A stretch of 64,000 nucleotides of DNA from Ascidiimonas sp046199005 (GTDB lineage Bacteria; Bacteroidota; Bacteroidia; Flavobacteriales; Flavobacteriaceae): assembly GCA_046199005.1 (NCBI GenBank), contig CP176050.1, positions 1,054,001-1,118,000 on the forward strand, written 5' to 3'. The position numbers and the translations under genes were made by a program. Positions 34,337-42,295 of this stretch are shown piece after piece. Every line of letters begins with the position of its first letter. The stretch's first letter is position 1. Below the pieces are notes generated by a model. It was given only the letters and a program-made list of their open reading frames with translations. It was not told the origin of the DNA and did not search any database.

Positions 34337-35839
34337 ATGGAAATAAAACATAAACTTATATCATTTGTACTTATTATAAATTTATTTAGTTGTAGTGGAG
34401 GTTCTGAATCTGATGAATCGATAGAAGCAACGCTTCCACAAATAACCACTAAAATAATAACTTCAATAGACCTTTCGTCCGCTACTAGCGGTGGTAATGT
34501 TATTTCAAATGGAAACGCTACTATTACTCAAAAAGGTGTTTGCTGGAGCACTAATCCAAATCCTACTATTTCAGATAGCCGTACCACCGAGGGTGCCGGA
34601 AATGAAGAGTTCACCAGCGATATTACCGGTTTGAGCTCTGATACTGAATATTTCGTAAGAGCGTATGCTACCAATAGTGAAGGTACAGCTTACGGAAATG
34701 AATTAAGCTTTCAAACCCTTGTTCCAATTACCCCTGCATTCTCGGTTCTAAAAGTAGTTCAGAATCAGCAAATCAGAAAAATGATTCCTACCTCAGACGG
34801 AGGCTATTTAGGTTTAGTCATTGGAACCGATTACGAAATTCAAAAATTTGATGCAGCGTTTAATCAGGTTTGGAATAAAACCTATGGAGGAACTTCCAAC
34901 GACTTCGCCGATGATGTGATACAAACTTCAGACGGAGGCTATTTAATCATTGGAAGAAGTGACTCAAACGATGGTGATGTAACGAATAATTATGGTGAAA
35001 ATGACATATGGGCATGCAAAGTTGACGGACTCGGTAACTTAGAATGGGAACGGAGTTACGGGGGCTCAGGATTCGAAGGATTAAGTGGATCTGGTTCAGT
35101 CTTAGAAGATAATAACAATTATTACTTTGTAGGTTTTTCAGACTCTCAAGATGGAGACCTGACATCTAATAAAGGTGGATACGATACATGGTTTGTAAAA
35201 ATCGACGCTTCAGGGAATATTGTTGATCAGAAAACTTTTGGAGGTAGTGAGAACGACTTTGGTAGAAAAGTTATAAAAACAGGAACAACTTACACAATTT
35301 CTATTTTGTCTAATTCATCCAATGGAGATTTCGCTTCGGATGCTAACTTGGTAGTACAGCTTGATAGTGAAATAAATGTTGTATGGTCAAATTCTTTTAG
35401 TGGCATTAATACGGGTTATTTAACAGCTACGAATAACGATGAAATAGTCACAGTTAATTGTGGAGTCAATGAATATTATATCGATAAAATTTCGAGTGCT
35501 GGAAATATTACATTAAGTCAAACTATTGATTTTACACCCTTTTCAGATAAGCAAATCGGGGCAAGACAAATAATTAGTTTAAATGACGGTGGATTTTTCA
35601 TTATCGGCTCTTCAGGCAATGGCGACAATGCTGATGCTGTTTTACTACGTCTGGATAGTAATTTCAATTTACTCTATCATAAAATATATGCCGGTAGTGC
35701 GCTAGAGCTTTCTTCATCCATAATACCAGTTGGCAATGATGAGTATGTTTACCAGTTTTTTACCTCTTCGACGAATATCCCAGATATCACTAGTAGTCTT
35801 CCATTTAGTTCTCCAATAATAAGTATCTTGGAAGAATAA
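34337..35839 (+). CDS. Lipoprotein with FN3-like domain and beta-propeller-like repeats
   Basis: 500 aa. Signal and lipobox LFSCSGGSES point to the outer membrane or surface (acidic +2/+3 region). Residues about 35-125 are an FN3-like domain (GVCWSTNPNPTISDSRT ... YFVRAYATNSEGTAYGNE), a common Bacteroidota surface module. Residues 135-500 contain repeats of DGGYL(I/G)-xxG, DxWxxKxDxxGNxxWxxxYGGS and a NDFGRK-type turn, as in propeller proteins. Not an obvious toxin or immunity protein; probably a surface adhesin or carbohydrate-related protein caught between direct repeats. Confidence 0.75.
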   Translation: MEIKHKLISFVLIINLFSCSGGSESDESIEATLPQITTKIITSIDLSSATSGGNVISNGNATITQKGVCWSTNPNPTISDSRTTEGAGNEEFTSDITGLSSDTEYFVRAYATNSEGTAYGNELSFQTLVPITPAFSVLKVVQNQQIRKMIPTSDGGYLGLVIGTDYEIQKFDAAFNQVWNKTYGGTSNDFADDVIQTSDGGYLIIGRSDSNDGDVTNNYGENDIWACKVDGLGNLEWERSYGGSGFEGLSGSGSVLEDNNNYYFVGFSDSQDGDLTSNKGGYDTWFVKIDASGNIVDQKTFGGSENDFGRKVIKTGTTYTISILSNSSNGDFASDANLVVQLDSEINVVWSNSFSGINTGYLTATNNDEIVTVNCGVNEYYIDKISSAGNITLSQTIDFTPFSDKQIGARQIISLNDGGFFIIGSSGNGDNADAVLLRLDSNFNLLYHKIYAGSALELSSSIIPVGNDEYVYQFFTSSTNIPDITSSLPFSSPIISILEE

Positions 35840-35858
35840 ATCATTGAAATACTTTTAT

Positions 35859-35897
35859 CAAACAAAAAAGACAGCGATTTGCGGTCTTTTTTGTTTG
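35859..35897 (+). terminator. Strong terminator hairpin
   Basis: CAAACAAAAAAGAC (35859-35872) pairs perfectly with 35884-35897 around an 11-base loop; T-rich 3' arm. It ends the lipoprotein gene. Confidence 0.8.
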
Positions 35898-35920
35898 AAT
35901 AGTTTTCGTTTATTGAATCT

Positions 35921-36277
35921 GTGTATTACGGGTTTCGTGGAGAGCAATTTTCTAACCTCATGTTTGAAAGAGGTTTAATCGACAAAAATCAAGAATTATG
36001 TACTGTAACTGAATATGGTTACGAAATTTATAAGTCTGGTAGTTGGTTAGAATTCTTGAAAATAGAAGCTGAAAAAGAAAAAGCAAAACAAGAAGAAAAT
36101 AAAAAATCCATGCTTTTAGAACAAAAGATTAAAATTCTACAAAAGGAATCACTTGAATATCAAAAACAAATAAGAACTCTAGAAGAACAAATAAAAGTTT
36201 CAACTCTTTTAAAAAACTACTGGTGGCTTATTATAGCTGCATTAGTAGCAGGTACAGCCATTGCGTCTCTAGCTTAA
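35921..36277 (+). CDS. Small protein with coiled coil and C-terminal membrane anchor
   Basis: 118 aa, GTG start. N-terminal 45 residues (LCTVTEYGYEIYKSGSWLEFL) look like the end of a winged-helix-like domain, residues 48-95 form a charged coiled coil, and the last 20 (LLKNYWWLIIAALVAGTAIA) are a transmembrane helix. It may be a truncated protein. The stop is followed at once by the right direct repeat. Confidence 0.5.
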   Translation: MYYGFRGEQFSNLMFERGLIDKNQELCTVTEYGYEIYKSGSWLEFLKIEAEKEKAKQEENKKSMLLEQKIKILQKESLEYQKQIRTLEEQIKVSTLLKNYWWLIIAALVAGTAIASLA

Positions 36278-36420
36278 TAATACGAGTAAACAAAAATATT
36301 GCGCCTATCCATGCAAAAACTGTCTTGCAAATATTATTAAGTATTTAACACCTCAATTTCTCCTTTATTATTCAATTCCATTTTATTCTAAAATTTTTAG
36401 TGTAAACATATATAGTTACC
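36278..36420 (+). repeat. Direct repeat, right copy
   Basis: Counterpart of 33920-34066. The two copies bracket 2.2 kb with two genes unlike the surrounding immunity genes. Confidence 0.8.
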
Positions 36421-36484
36421 TTTAATTAATTCTGGAGTAGCTAGAAGTTCAAATTGTAGCTTTCCTGATAGTGTTTCGGATTAG
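36421..36484 (+). pseudogene. 3' stub of a lost lipoprotein gene
   Basis: Matches the end of the 33471-33905 gene (LINSRVIKSSNCSF...SD stop) with several substitutions. It lies to the right of the right repeat, whereas the intact gene lies to the left of the left repeat. It is too diverged to be a fresh duplicate. Confidence 0.6.
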
Positions 36485-36526
36485 TTTAGCGAAATTTGGA
36501 AAACCGTAAAAAAAACAAGATTAAAG

Positions 36527-37006
36527 ATGAAGAAGATGGTGATGATAAAAAATAATTGGTTGAGTTTTATTATTTTAATAATTGTCTTTGGCTCTTGCCA
36601 ATCTAAAGAAGTAAAAGTTTCTAATAATTTAAAAGGGGGATACACAATTAGCGAAATTACTTACCAAGGTGAAGATTTAATGCCAAATGTACTTGCTCCA
36701 ATGCTTTCTTTTGATTATGATTCTAAATTAACGTTCAAATCACCTATTATTAGAAACGAAATCGGAAAGTTTGAGAAGTTCAATTGTGAATTTTTAGTAA
36801 AACCTAAAAATCAATTCTTGATTAAGTTCGATTCTAATCATTCTTATTTCAAAGATGAGTTTGAACCTTTGTTTGAAGTTGATTATGAGAATAGGGAATT
36901 AAATCTAATATTAAAGTCAAGATTGACTTACATAAAATGCAGCAGAATATTAATTTTCGAAGATTTTGAATCTTTGAAAGATAAATGGGGTAGTGTATTA
37001 AACTAG
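36527..37006 (+). CDS. Small lipoprotein, orphan immunity-like
   Basis: 159 aa, signal segment and lipobox VFGSCQSKE. Beta-rich (KGGYTISEITYQGEDLMPN). The end overlaps an IS1-like tip (GGTAGTGTATTAAACTAGGG). No toxin gene lies upstream. Confidence 0.5.
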   Translation: MKKMVMIKNNWLSFIILIIVFGSCQSKEVKVSNNLKGGYTISEITYQGEDLMPNVLAPMLSFDYDSKLTFKSPIIRNEIGKFEKFNCEFLVKPKNQFLIKFDSNHSYFKDEFEPLFEVDYENRELNLILKSRLTYIKCSRILIFEDFESLKDKWGSVLN

Positions 37007-37418
37007 GGTATTGTAGTAAACTGGTGCTTTTGAAGAACAAAGTGTCTGGATATTTGATTATCAGTGATCTAAACTAAAGTTAAAGTTCTTTTCATGTGAT
37101 GATATAGGTGCTTTTCAAAACTAAAAGTTTTTAAGAGCGCATAAAATATAGAATCTTAATATAATCGTGTAGTAAACTGGTGCTTGTTTATTTTTGCTAG
37201 CATGGAATATAAAGATTGCAGCCATAATGTATATATTAAAAAAAGAAAACGGATCCAAAATGTATTCACAAGGTTTTTCGATACTGCACTAACAGGATAG
37301 AACGTATGAATCTTACCTTAAGAACGCATATCAAAAGGCTTAGTAGAAGAACGATCTGTTTTTCAAGAAGTAAGCAGCTTTTGGAAGCACATTTGCGGAT
37401 TTATTTTTTGGGGTAATC
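37004..37418 (+). mobile_element. IS1-like remnants including a transposase 3' end
   Basis: Several tips (TGTAGTAAACTGGTGCTTTT near 37013 and TGTAGTAAACTGGTGCTTGT near 37167) followed by a broken transposase C-terminus (37256-37418; RMNLTLRTHIKRLSRRTICF, LLEAHLRIYF) with in-frame stops. After GGGGTAA the sequence is the same RHS-associated leader as at 19864. Confidence 0.65.
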
Positions 37419-37599
37419 TATATCTCGTAATCTTCTCCTTTATATTTCAAAATAGTGATTTTACAAATACCTATATTTACGACGCTGCGGAGCGCGGAGC
37501 GTTCAAAAAATGCCCAGTGGGTATTTTTAACCCTACGACAGGCTCAGGGTAAACGAATGAGCCAGGTGGCGCATGGGCAAAAAAGTATAACCATTAACT
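37419..37599 (+). repeat. RHS leader and hairpin repeat, copy Q, without a tail
   Basis: Repeats 19864-20010: CTCGTAATCTTCTCC, the TATATTTACGACGC RHS fragment, GCGGAG repeats, a hairpin AAAAATGCCC-AGT-GGGTATTTTT (37506-37528, one G-T pair) and GAGCCAGGTGGCGC. No RHS core follows; the next gene is an immunity-like lipoprotein, so the toxin has been deleted. Confidence 0.6.
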
Positions 37600-38040
37600 T
37601 TGAAAAAGATACTCTTAAAACTTACGTGCGCTATAATTCTGAGTGGTTGTCATTTTACAAATAGTGATAAGTTAACTAACAATGACATTAATTATATTAA
37701 AAAATTGAATTTACTAGATGCAGATGAAAGAATTGTATGGTTTGATTCTCAACTAACTGTAAAGTCGAGCGGTAATTTCCTCACTAATAAACGAATTGCA
37801 TCTTATTGGATTGATAAATATAATAAAGAAAGGTCTTACCTTACTTTTGCTTTATTGAAAGATATTGACTCAGTTAAGCTTAAGGACTTATCGAATAGTA
37901 TAACCTATTCATCACATATTGAGGTTTTTAAAGGTAATGAAAGTTTTAGAGTATATATAGGTCAAGATACTCTGAAAGTTAAAGAATATTATAGAGAAAC
38001 TTTAAAGTTAATAGATGGATATGCTAATGTTTCAAACTAG
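37600..38040 (+). CDS. Small lipoprotein, orphan immunity-like
   Basis: 146 aa, TTG start, signal segment and lipobox ILSGCHFT. The last codons (ANVSN stop) are supplied by an IS1-like end (AATGTTTCAAACTAGGACAT at 38023), so the native C-terminus was altered by insertion. No family recognised. Confidence 0.5.
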   Translation: MKKILLKLTCAIILSGCHFTNSDKLTNNDINYIKKLNLLDADERIVWFDSQLTVKSSGNFLTNKRIASYWIDKYNKERSYLTFALLKDIDSVKLKDLSNSITYSSHIEVFKGNESFRVYIGQDTLKVKEYYRETLKLIDGYANVSN

Positions 38041-38260
38041 GACATTCACTCATTAAAAAATTTAAATTATTGATAAACAAAAATTAAATGAAACATATCT
38101 TATCGTTTTTCCTTGTTCATCACTACTCTTTAAATAAAGATGGTCTAGGAAAGGCTTTAAGATCTGGTTTTGTATTGGGAAATCTTTTCAGAAAACCACC
38201 AGATCATGATGGTAGATCGTAAGAGATAGTCCCCAAAGAAACTATTTCAAAATGGTTAAA
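38022..38260. mobile_element. IS1-like left-end remnant
   Basis: Related to 19024-19200, the left end of the near-complete copy (ATTATTGATAAACAAAAATT, TTATCGTTTTTCCTTG, AAAGGCTTTAA). No transposase follows. Confidence 0.6.
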
Positions 38261-38283
38261 AACGAATCAAAAAACATAAGGGT

Positions 38284-38652
38284 ATGAGAAACTATCGTGT
38301 AGTTTTATTTCTTATAATATTATATATAGGAATCACATATTTTCTTAATGAAGAATATGAAATATTATATAAAATAGGAATTCTAGCAATAGTTATTATT
38401 TCAATATTAAATCTAACATTTTTAAGAAGATACGTATTTAAGTTAGGCGATCCTTATAAATTTAAATTGAGGCAATGGAATTTAATTATTTATAATCTAG
38501 AAGCTTTAATTGTAGGATTAATGATTTTGTCGTTTCTCATTTATGATCATTTTTTTGACGGTATTTTTGAATTAAAGAATTATCTCATTTTTATTGCTCT
38601 CATATTTTTTGTGATGTCAGTTTTTAGAATTAGGGTAGGAAGGTTAATGTAG
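38284..38652 (+). CDS. Small integral membrane protein, immunity-like
   Basis: 122 aa with four predicted transmembrane segments (about residues 5-20, 27-45, 68-88, 97-114). Resembles membrane immunity proteins for pore-forming or lipid-targeting toxins, by topology only. Followed within 10 bp by an IS1-like tip. Confidence 0.5.
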   Translation: MRNYRVVLFLIILYIGITYFLNEEYEILYKIGILAIVIISILNLTFLRRYVFKLGDPYKFKLRQWNLIIYNLEALIVGLMILSFLIYDHFFDGIFELKNYLIFIALIFFVMSVFRIRVGRLM

Positions 38653-38891
38653 TAAACTGGTGCTTTAGAAGAATAAAGTGGGTAGTGTCCCAAACGGGTG
38701 CTTATTATACTTTATACTCCAACTTAATTCCAAAAAATATTCACAAGGTTTTTAAATATTGCACCAACAAGATTGAACGTATGAATCTTACCCTAAGAAC
38801 CCATATCAAAAGGCTTAGCCGAAAAAAGATCTGTTTTTCAAAAAGTAAGCAGCTACTGGAGGCACATTTGCGGATTTATTTTTGGGGGTAA
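38653..38891 (+). pseudogene. IS1-like transposase 3' remnant
   Basis: Tips TGTAGTAAACTGGTGCTTTA (about 38647) and GGTAGTGTCCCAAACGGGTG (38681) precede the last 55 codons of an IS1 transposase (NLIPKNIHKVFKYCTNKIE ... LRIYFWG). The first two thirds of the gene are deleted. Confidence 0.75.
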
Positions 38892-39007
38892 CACAAGAGA
38901 CTATCTCTGGATATAATTTTTATATGAGGGATGACAGCCAAACGTTTAAGATGAAAACCAATTTGTTTTCCCAAGGAAAATATGATCAAAAACTAAAATT
39001 AAAAAGT

Positions 39008-39826
39008 ATGAAATATATTAGTACTTCTCTTATTTTTTTTGCATTCCTATTGTCATATGGGCAGAATACTCAAGAAGAGTGGAAAATTCATGAAATGCTT
39101 GATATCCTTAATAAGGAAAAGGATGTAAAACCCATTTTGGATATAAACTATTTAAGTTATGATAGTGTAGCTGTAGCTGAAGATTTTGATTTTGAAAAAT
39201 TAAAGGGAATTACAAAATTTAACTCTAATAACTCAAAAAAAGCCGATGTCTCCTTTGATAACCAAAAATTGAGATACGTTGTTCTTAAAGGTGAACAGGC
39301 AGATTTGGAAATGCATGTGCAAATCGAAGATTTTCATTTATTTAGAGCTTTTTATCTCAAAATGCGATGGGGTAGAAGATTGAATGACAGTAATAGATTT
39401 TCAGAAAGTCTGATTGATGGCTTTATAATTCAACTTAAAGAATTTGGTGAATTATTTTATTTTAAACTTAGATTGCCATTTGGACAAGAGAATTGGAGGC
39501 CAGAAGATATTCTTAGTATTTCAAGATTGAATAATAAATTATTTCCAACCTCGGAAGTATATTTCAGAGAGAATGGGCTTTTTATGGTAAAAGATTTTGA
39601 AATTAAAGGGAATGGCTATCATGAAAGATATTATTTATATGATACCGATGAGATGGACGATGAATGTATTATGTATGTGTATTTTGATAAAATTGACTTT
39701 TCAAGGGTAGCACATATGCTTAGAGAGAAATTTCATTGCCCAGTAAGTATTGAAATTGTTGGGAAATACAAAGAACCAAAATATGCTTTCCCTCCATTAG
39801 CGAGCTTTTTAGTAATAGAGGAATAA
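39008..39826 (+). CDS. Secreted protein of unknown function, orphan immunity-like
   Basis: 272 aa from ATG 39008, chosen because it starts a clear signal peptide (YISTSLIFFAFLLSYGQ); the frame is open back into the IS1 remnant. The mature part has mixed alpha/beta pattern with DDECIMYVYFDKIDF near the end. Family unknown. Context is the immunity gene cluster. Confidence 0.5.
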   Translation: MKYISTSLIFFAFLLSYGQNTQEEWKIHEMLDILNKEKDVKPILDINYLSYDSVAVAEDFDFEKLKGITKFNSNNSKKADVSFDNQKLRYVVLKGEQADLEMHVQIEDFHLFRAFYLKMRWGRRLNDSNRFSESLIDGFIIQLKEFGELFYFKLRLPFGQENWRPEDILSISRLNNKLFPTSEVYFRENGLFMVKDFEIKGNGYHERYYLYDTDEMDDECIMYVYFDKIDFSRVAHMLREKFHCPVSIEIVGKYKEPKYAFPPLASFLVIEE

Positions 39827-40071
39827 TATTTGCACTTTATTTTACCGTATAAAAATTTAGAATTTAAATAATTGCACAAAAGTGATCTTTCAATATCAGA
39901 TTATTGATTAATTAAGGCAGTTTGGTAAACTGAATGAAGGCATCAAATTAAAATATGCGCGTATTAAAGCTTTTAAGTTATTTAAAAACAGTAATGAGAG
40001 AGAGTTTATATGATCATTTAAACATAAGTATGTTATCAAAGCAAAATGAAGTAAAAAATTAAAGAAGACTT

Positions 40072-40551
40072 ATGAATAAAAATAACTCTTTATTTACTTA
40101 TATTTTTGCAGGAGTAATTTTCCTTTTATTCTCATTTTGTCAATTTAATAATGGGAGTCAGATTCTTGATGGGAATTGGAAAATGATTAAAAAGTGTGAT
40201 CACTATAATATGTATCTGGAAATGAATATTGGTGAAGGAACCCTCAATGTTTTTGCATCTGATGTTAAAGATGTGGTTCTTTCATCTTATTATACAATTG
40301 ATGGTGATTATATTTTCCTTCTAAGTAATGATAAAAAGAATATTGAGGACACAATAAGTTTTAAATTAGATAAAGATTTTATGGAACTTGCAATAAGTGA
40401 TTCTTTGAGGGCGACTTATAAAAGATATAATAGTGGAGTCACCTTAGATGACTATCTTATAGATGAGAAGATTTCGAAATCAGAATATCTAAGAGATTTT
40501 AATAAACGATTGAAGAATTTTGAGAATTCAGATTGTATGGATATTCCATGA
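40072..40551 (+). CDS. Small lipoprotein, orphan immunity-like
   Basis: 159 aa with signal segment and lipobox LFSFCQF. A lipocalin-like short strand pattern (LDGNWKMIKKCDHYNMYLEM, LATYKRYNSG) is visible. It ends 49 bp before the convergent secretion operon. The 245 bp upstream hold no gene. Confidence 0.5.
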   Translation: MNKNNSLFTYIFAGVIFLLFSFCQFNNGSQILDGNWKMIKKCDHYNMYLEMNIGEGTLNVFASDVKDVVLSSYYTIDGDYIFLLSNDKKNIEDTISFKLDKDFMELAISDSLRATYKRYNSGVTLDDYLIDEKISKSEYLRDFNKRLKNFENSDCMDIP

Positions 40552-40599
40552 ACTTGATAAACTTATATCAGTATAGAATCTTAGACAGATTTAAGAACA

Positions 40600-41112
40600 C
40601 TACCCTCTATTCTGCACAAAAACCTCCATCTGTAAAAAGCTTTTACCGTTTTGATAGTTCTTCTTCTTTTTAAAATGTAGGTTGATCACCTCCCCATATC
40701 TTGTTTGTTGTTCAAGAAAATGAACCAGTTGCAGCAATGCTTCGAAAGGTCCTTCAAGTGTAAATCGATACGTATTTAAAGGATTTCCTTCTTTTTGTAC
40801 AACATGCGGTTCATCGAAACGGATTACCTGTAAATCAAGAGAAGCGGCTTGCTCATTAATAGTTTTTAAAAGATTATTTTGTAGGGAAGTATCACTTAAT
40901 CGGTATTTTTTTAACAATTGATCGTAGTGCTGGATCTTTTGATTTAATATCGAAAACTGCCTTGGAATATCTTCAAATAGTGTTTCTTGCTGTTTAAGAT
41001 TAAGATACGTGCGCCTCTGTTCTACGGTTTTTGAAAAAGCGAACAAATAACAAAGTATGAAGGTGAGAATGACACCTCCTATCAATACCATATTTCGCTG
41101 GCGGCTATTCAT
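40600..41112 (-). CDS. GspM/PilO-like assembly protein
   Basis: 170 aa: one N-terminal transmembrane helix (about 8-26), a coiled coil (residues 30-75) and a ferredoxin-like C-terminal domain with RFTLEGPFEALLQLVHFLEQQ, typical of PilO/GspM. It would link the inner-membrane platform to the periplasmic part. Last gene of the minus-strand operon, overlapping the GspL-like gene by 8 bp. Confidence 0.8.
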   Translation of the reverse strand: MNSRQRNMVLIGGVILTFILCYLFAFSKTVEQRRTYLNLKQQETLFEDIPRQFSILNQKIQHYDQLLKKYRLSDTSLQNNLLKTINEQAASLDLQVIRFDEPHVVQKEGNPLNTYRFTLEGPFEALLQLVHFLEQQTRYGEVINLHFKKKKNYQNGKSFLQMEVFVQNRG

Positions 41113-42295
41113 CTTTCAAAAAAATTGCAATTCCGAATTCGGTCTTCGGGTCATCTCCAACTCCGTAATCCAAAACTTCTATTTTCTCTACCCAATCAAA
41201 TTTTTCCATAGCTTCAACCCAGGTTGAAAATTCATCACTGCGTGAAGCTTCTCCACGTATCACCAACTCATTATATTGAAATACAATTTCTTTATCAGGT
41301 TTTACACTTTGTTGTATGGGCTGATAGTTTAATTCTTCTAAAACAATACTTTGAGGTGCCTTGCTTACTAACCGATCGATATAAAAAGAACTTTTGGATG
41401 AAGAAGCCTCCAGCAGGTCTTCAACTAATTTCGCCTTGCGGTCTGCCGTTTCATTCAATTGAAGGAGCTTGTCTTTATTACCCTGATTGATGGCTACCAT
41501 TTGTTTCAATTCTTCACTGCCAGAATAATAATGCTGAAACAGAAAAAAGTTAACCAATAATAACACCAAAAGCAGCGAAAGCGCTGAAATACCAAACAGG
41601 CGAAAAAATCGTTTTTCCTGATATTCATTCGTCAGGTGACGAATTTCATTTTCAAAATTTTTAACGGATGTGGTTCCGCCAAAAAAATCAAGTAATGCTG
41701 CAGAAAAGCTAAGCAGAAAAGAGGGTTTGATAATGCTTCCATTAATATCGTAGGTCGTAATGGGTGTTTCTACCGATTTCATGATTACCCGGTCTGAAGC
41801 AAACTGCAAACATTTCCCGGAAAAATACAATTTTTCATCCGCTAAATGAGGAAGTACGGGCTGTAATGCATGAACGCCTAACGTGTACCCGGTAAGATGG
41901 ATTTTTTCATCTGCAATAACAGAAAGGATCTCTTCAATAATTTCTTTGCGACAAATGGAGACCGCCGTATGCGATCTGATTTCACTTATCTCATAGTAAA
42001 AAGCCTCCGGATCAAGGTTTGGAAACAGGCCCGAGACCACCTTTTGGCTTTCGGCACCCTCTTTGGTAAATTTGGTGAGTATCGGGCTGCCATCTACCAC
42101 CAAAAAAGCACTTTTGTTGCCAAGCGCTCGTTTCAATGATGCGACATCAGGGATGGTTTCCGCAGAAATTTGAACAAGGCCTTCTTTTTTTCGTGCAAGT
42201 TGTACAAACCGGATGCTTACTGCATTCTCTTGAATGAGCCATTCGATTCCGCTAAAGGTGGTTCCTTTTTGTATGTTTTCAATCCACCTTTTCAT
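41105..42295 (-). CDS. GspL-like protein (PilM/PilN fusion type)
   Basis: 396 aa: an N-terminal cytoplasmic actin-like region (about 1-215), one transmembrane helix (about 232-254; SALSLLLVLLLVNFFLF), then a coiled coil and a PilN-type periplasmic domain ending DDPKTEFGIAIFLKD. This is the GspL layout that recruits the GspE ATPase to the membrane. Shares its first base position with the secretin stop (42295). Confidence 0.8.
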   Translation of the reverse strand: MKRWIENIQKGTTFSGIEWLIQENAVSIRFVQLARKKEGLVQISAETIPDVASLKRALGNKSAFLVVDGSPILTKFTKEGAESQKVVSGLFPNLDPEAFYYEISEIRSHTAVSICRKEIIEEILSVIADEKIHLTGYTLGVHALQPVLPHLADEKLYFSGKCLQFASDRVIMKSVETPITTYDINGSIIKPSFLLSFSAALLDFFGGTTSVKNFENEIRHLTNEYQEKRFFRLFGISALSLLLVLLLVNFFLFQHYYSGSEELKQMVAINQGNKDKLLQLNETADRKAKLVEDLLEASSSKSSFYIDRLVSKAPQSIVLEELNYQPIQQSVKPDKEIVFQYNELVIRGEASRSDEFSTWVEAMEKFDWVEKIEVLDYGVGDDPKTEFGIAIFLKDE

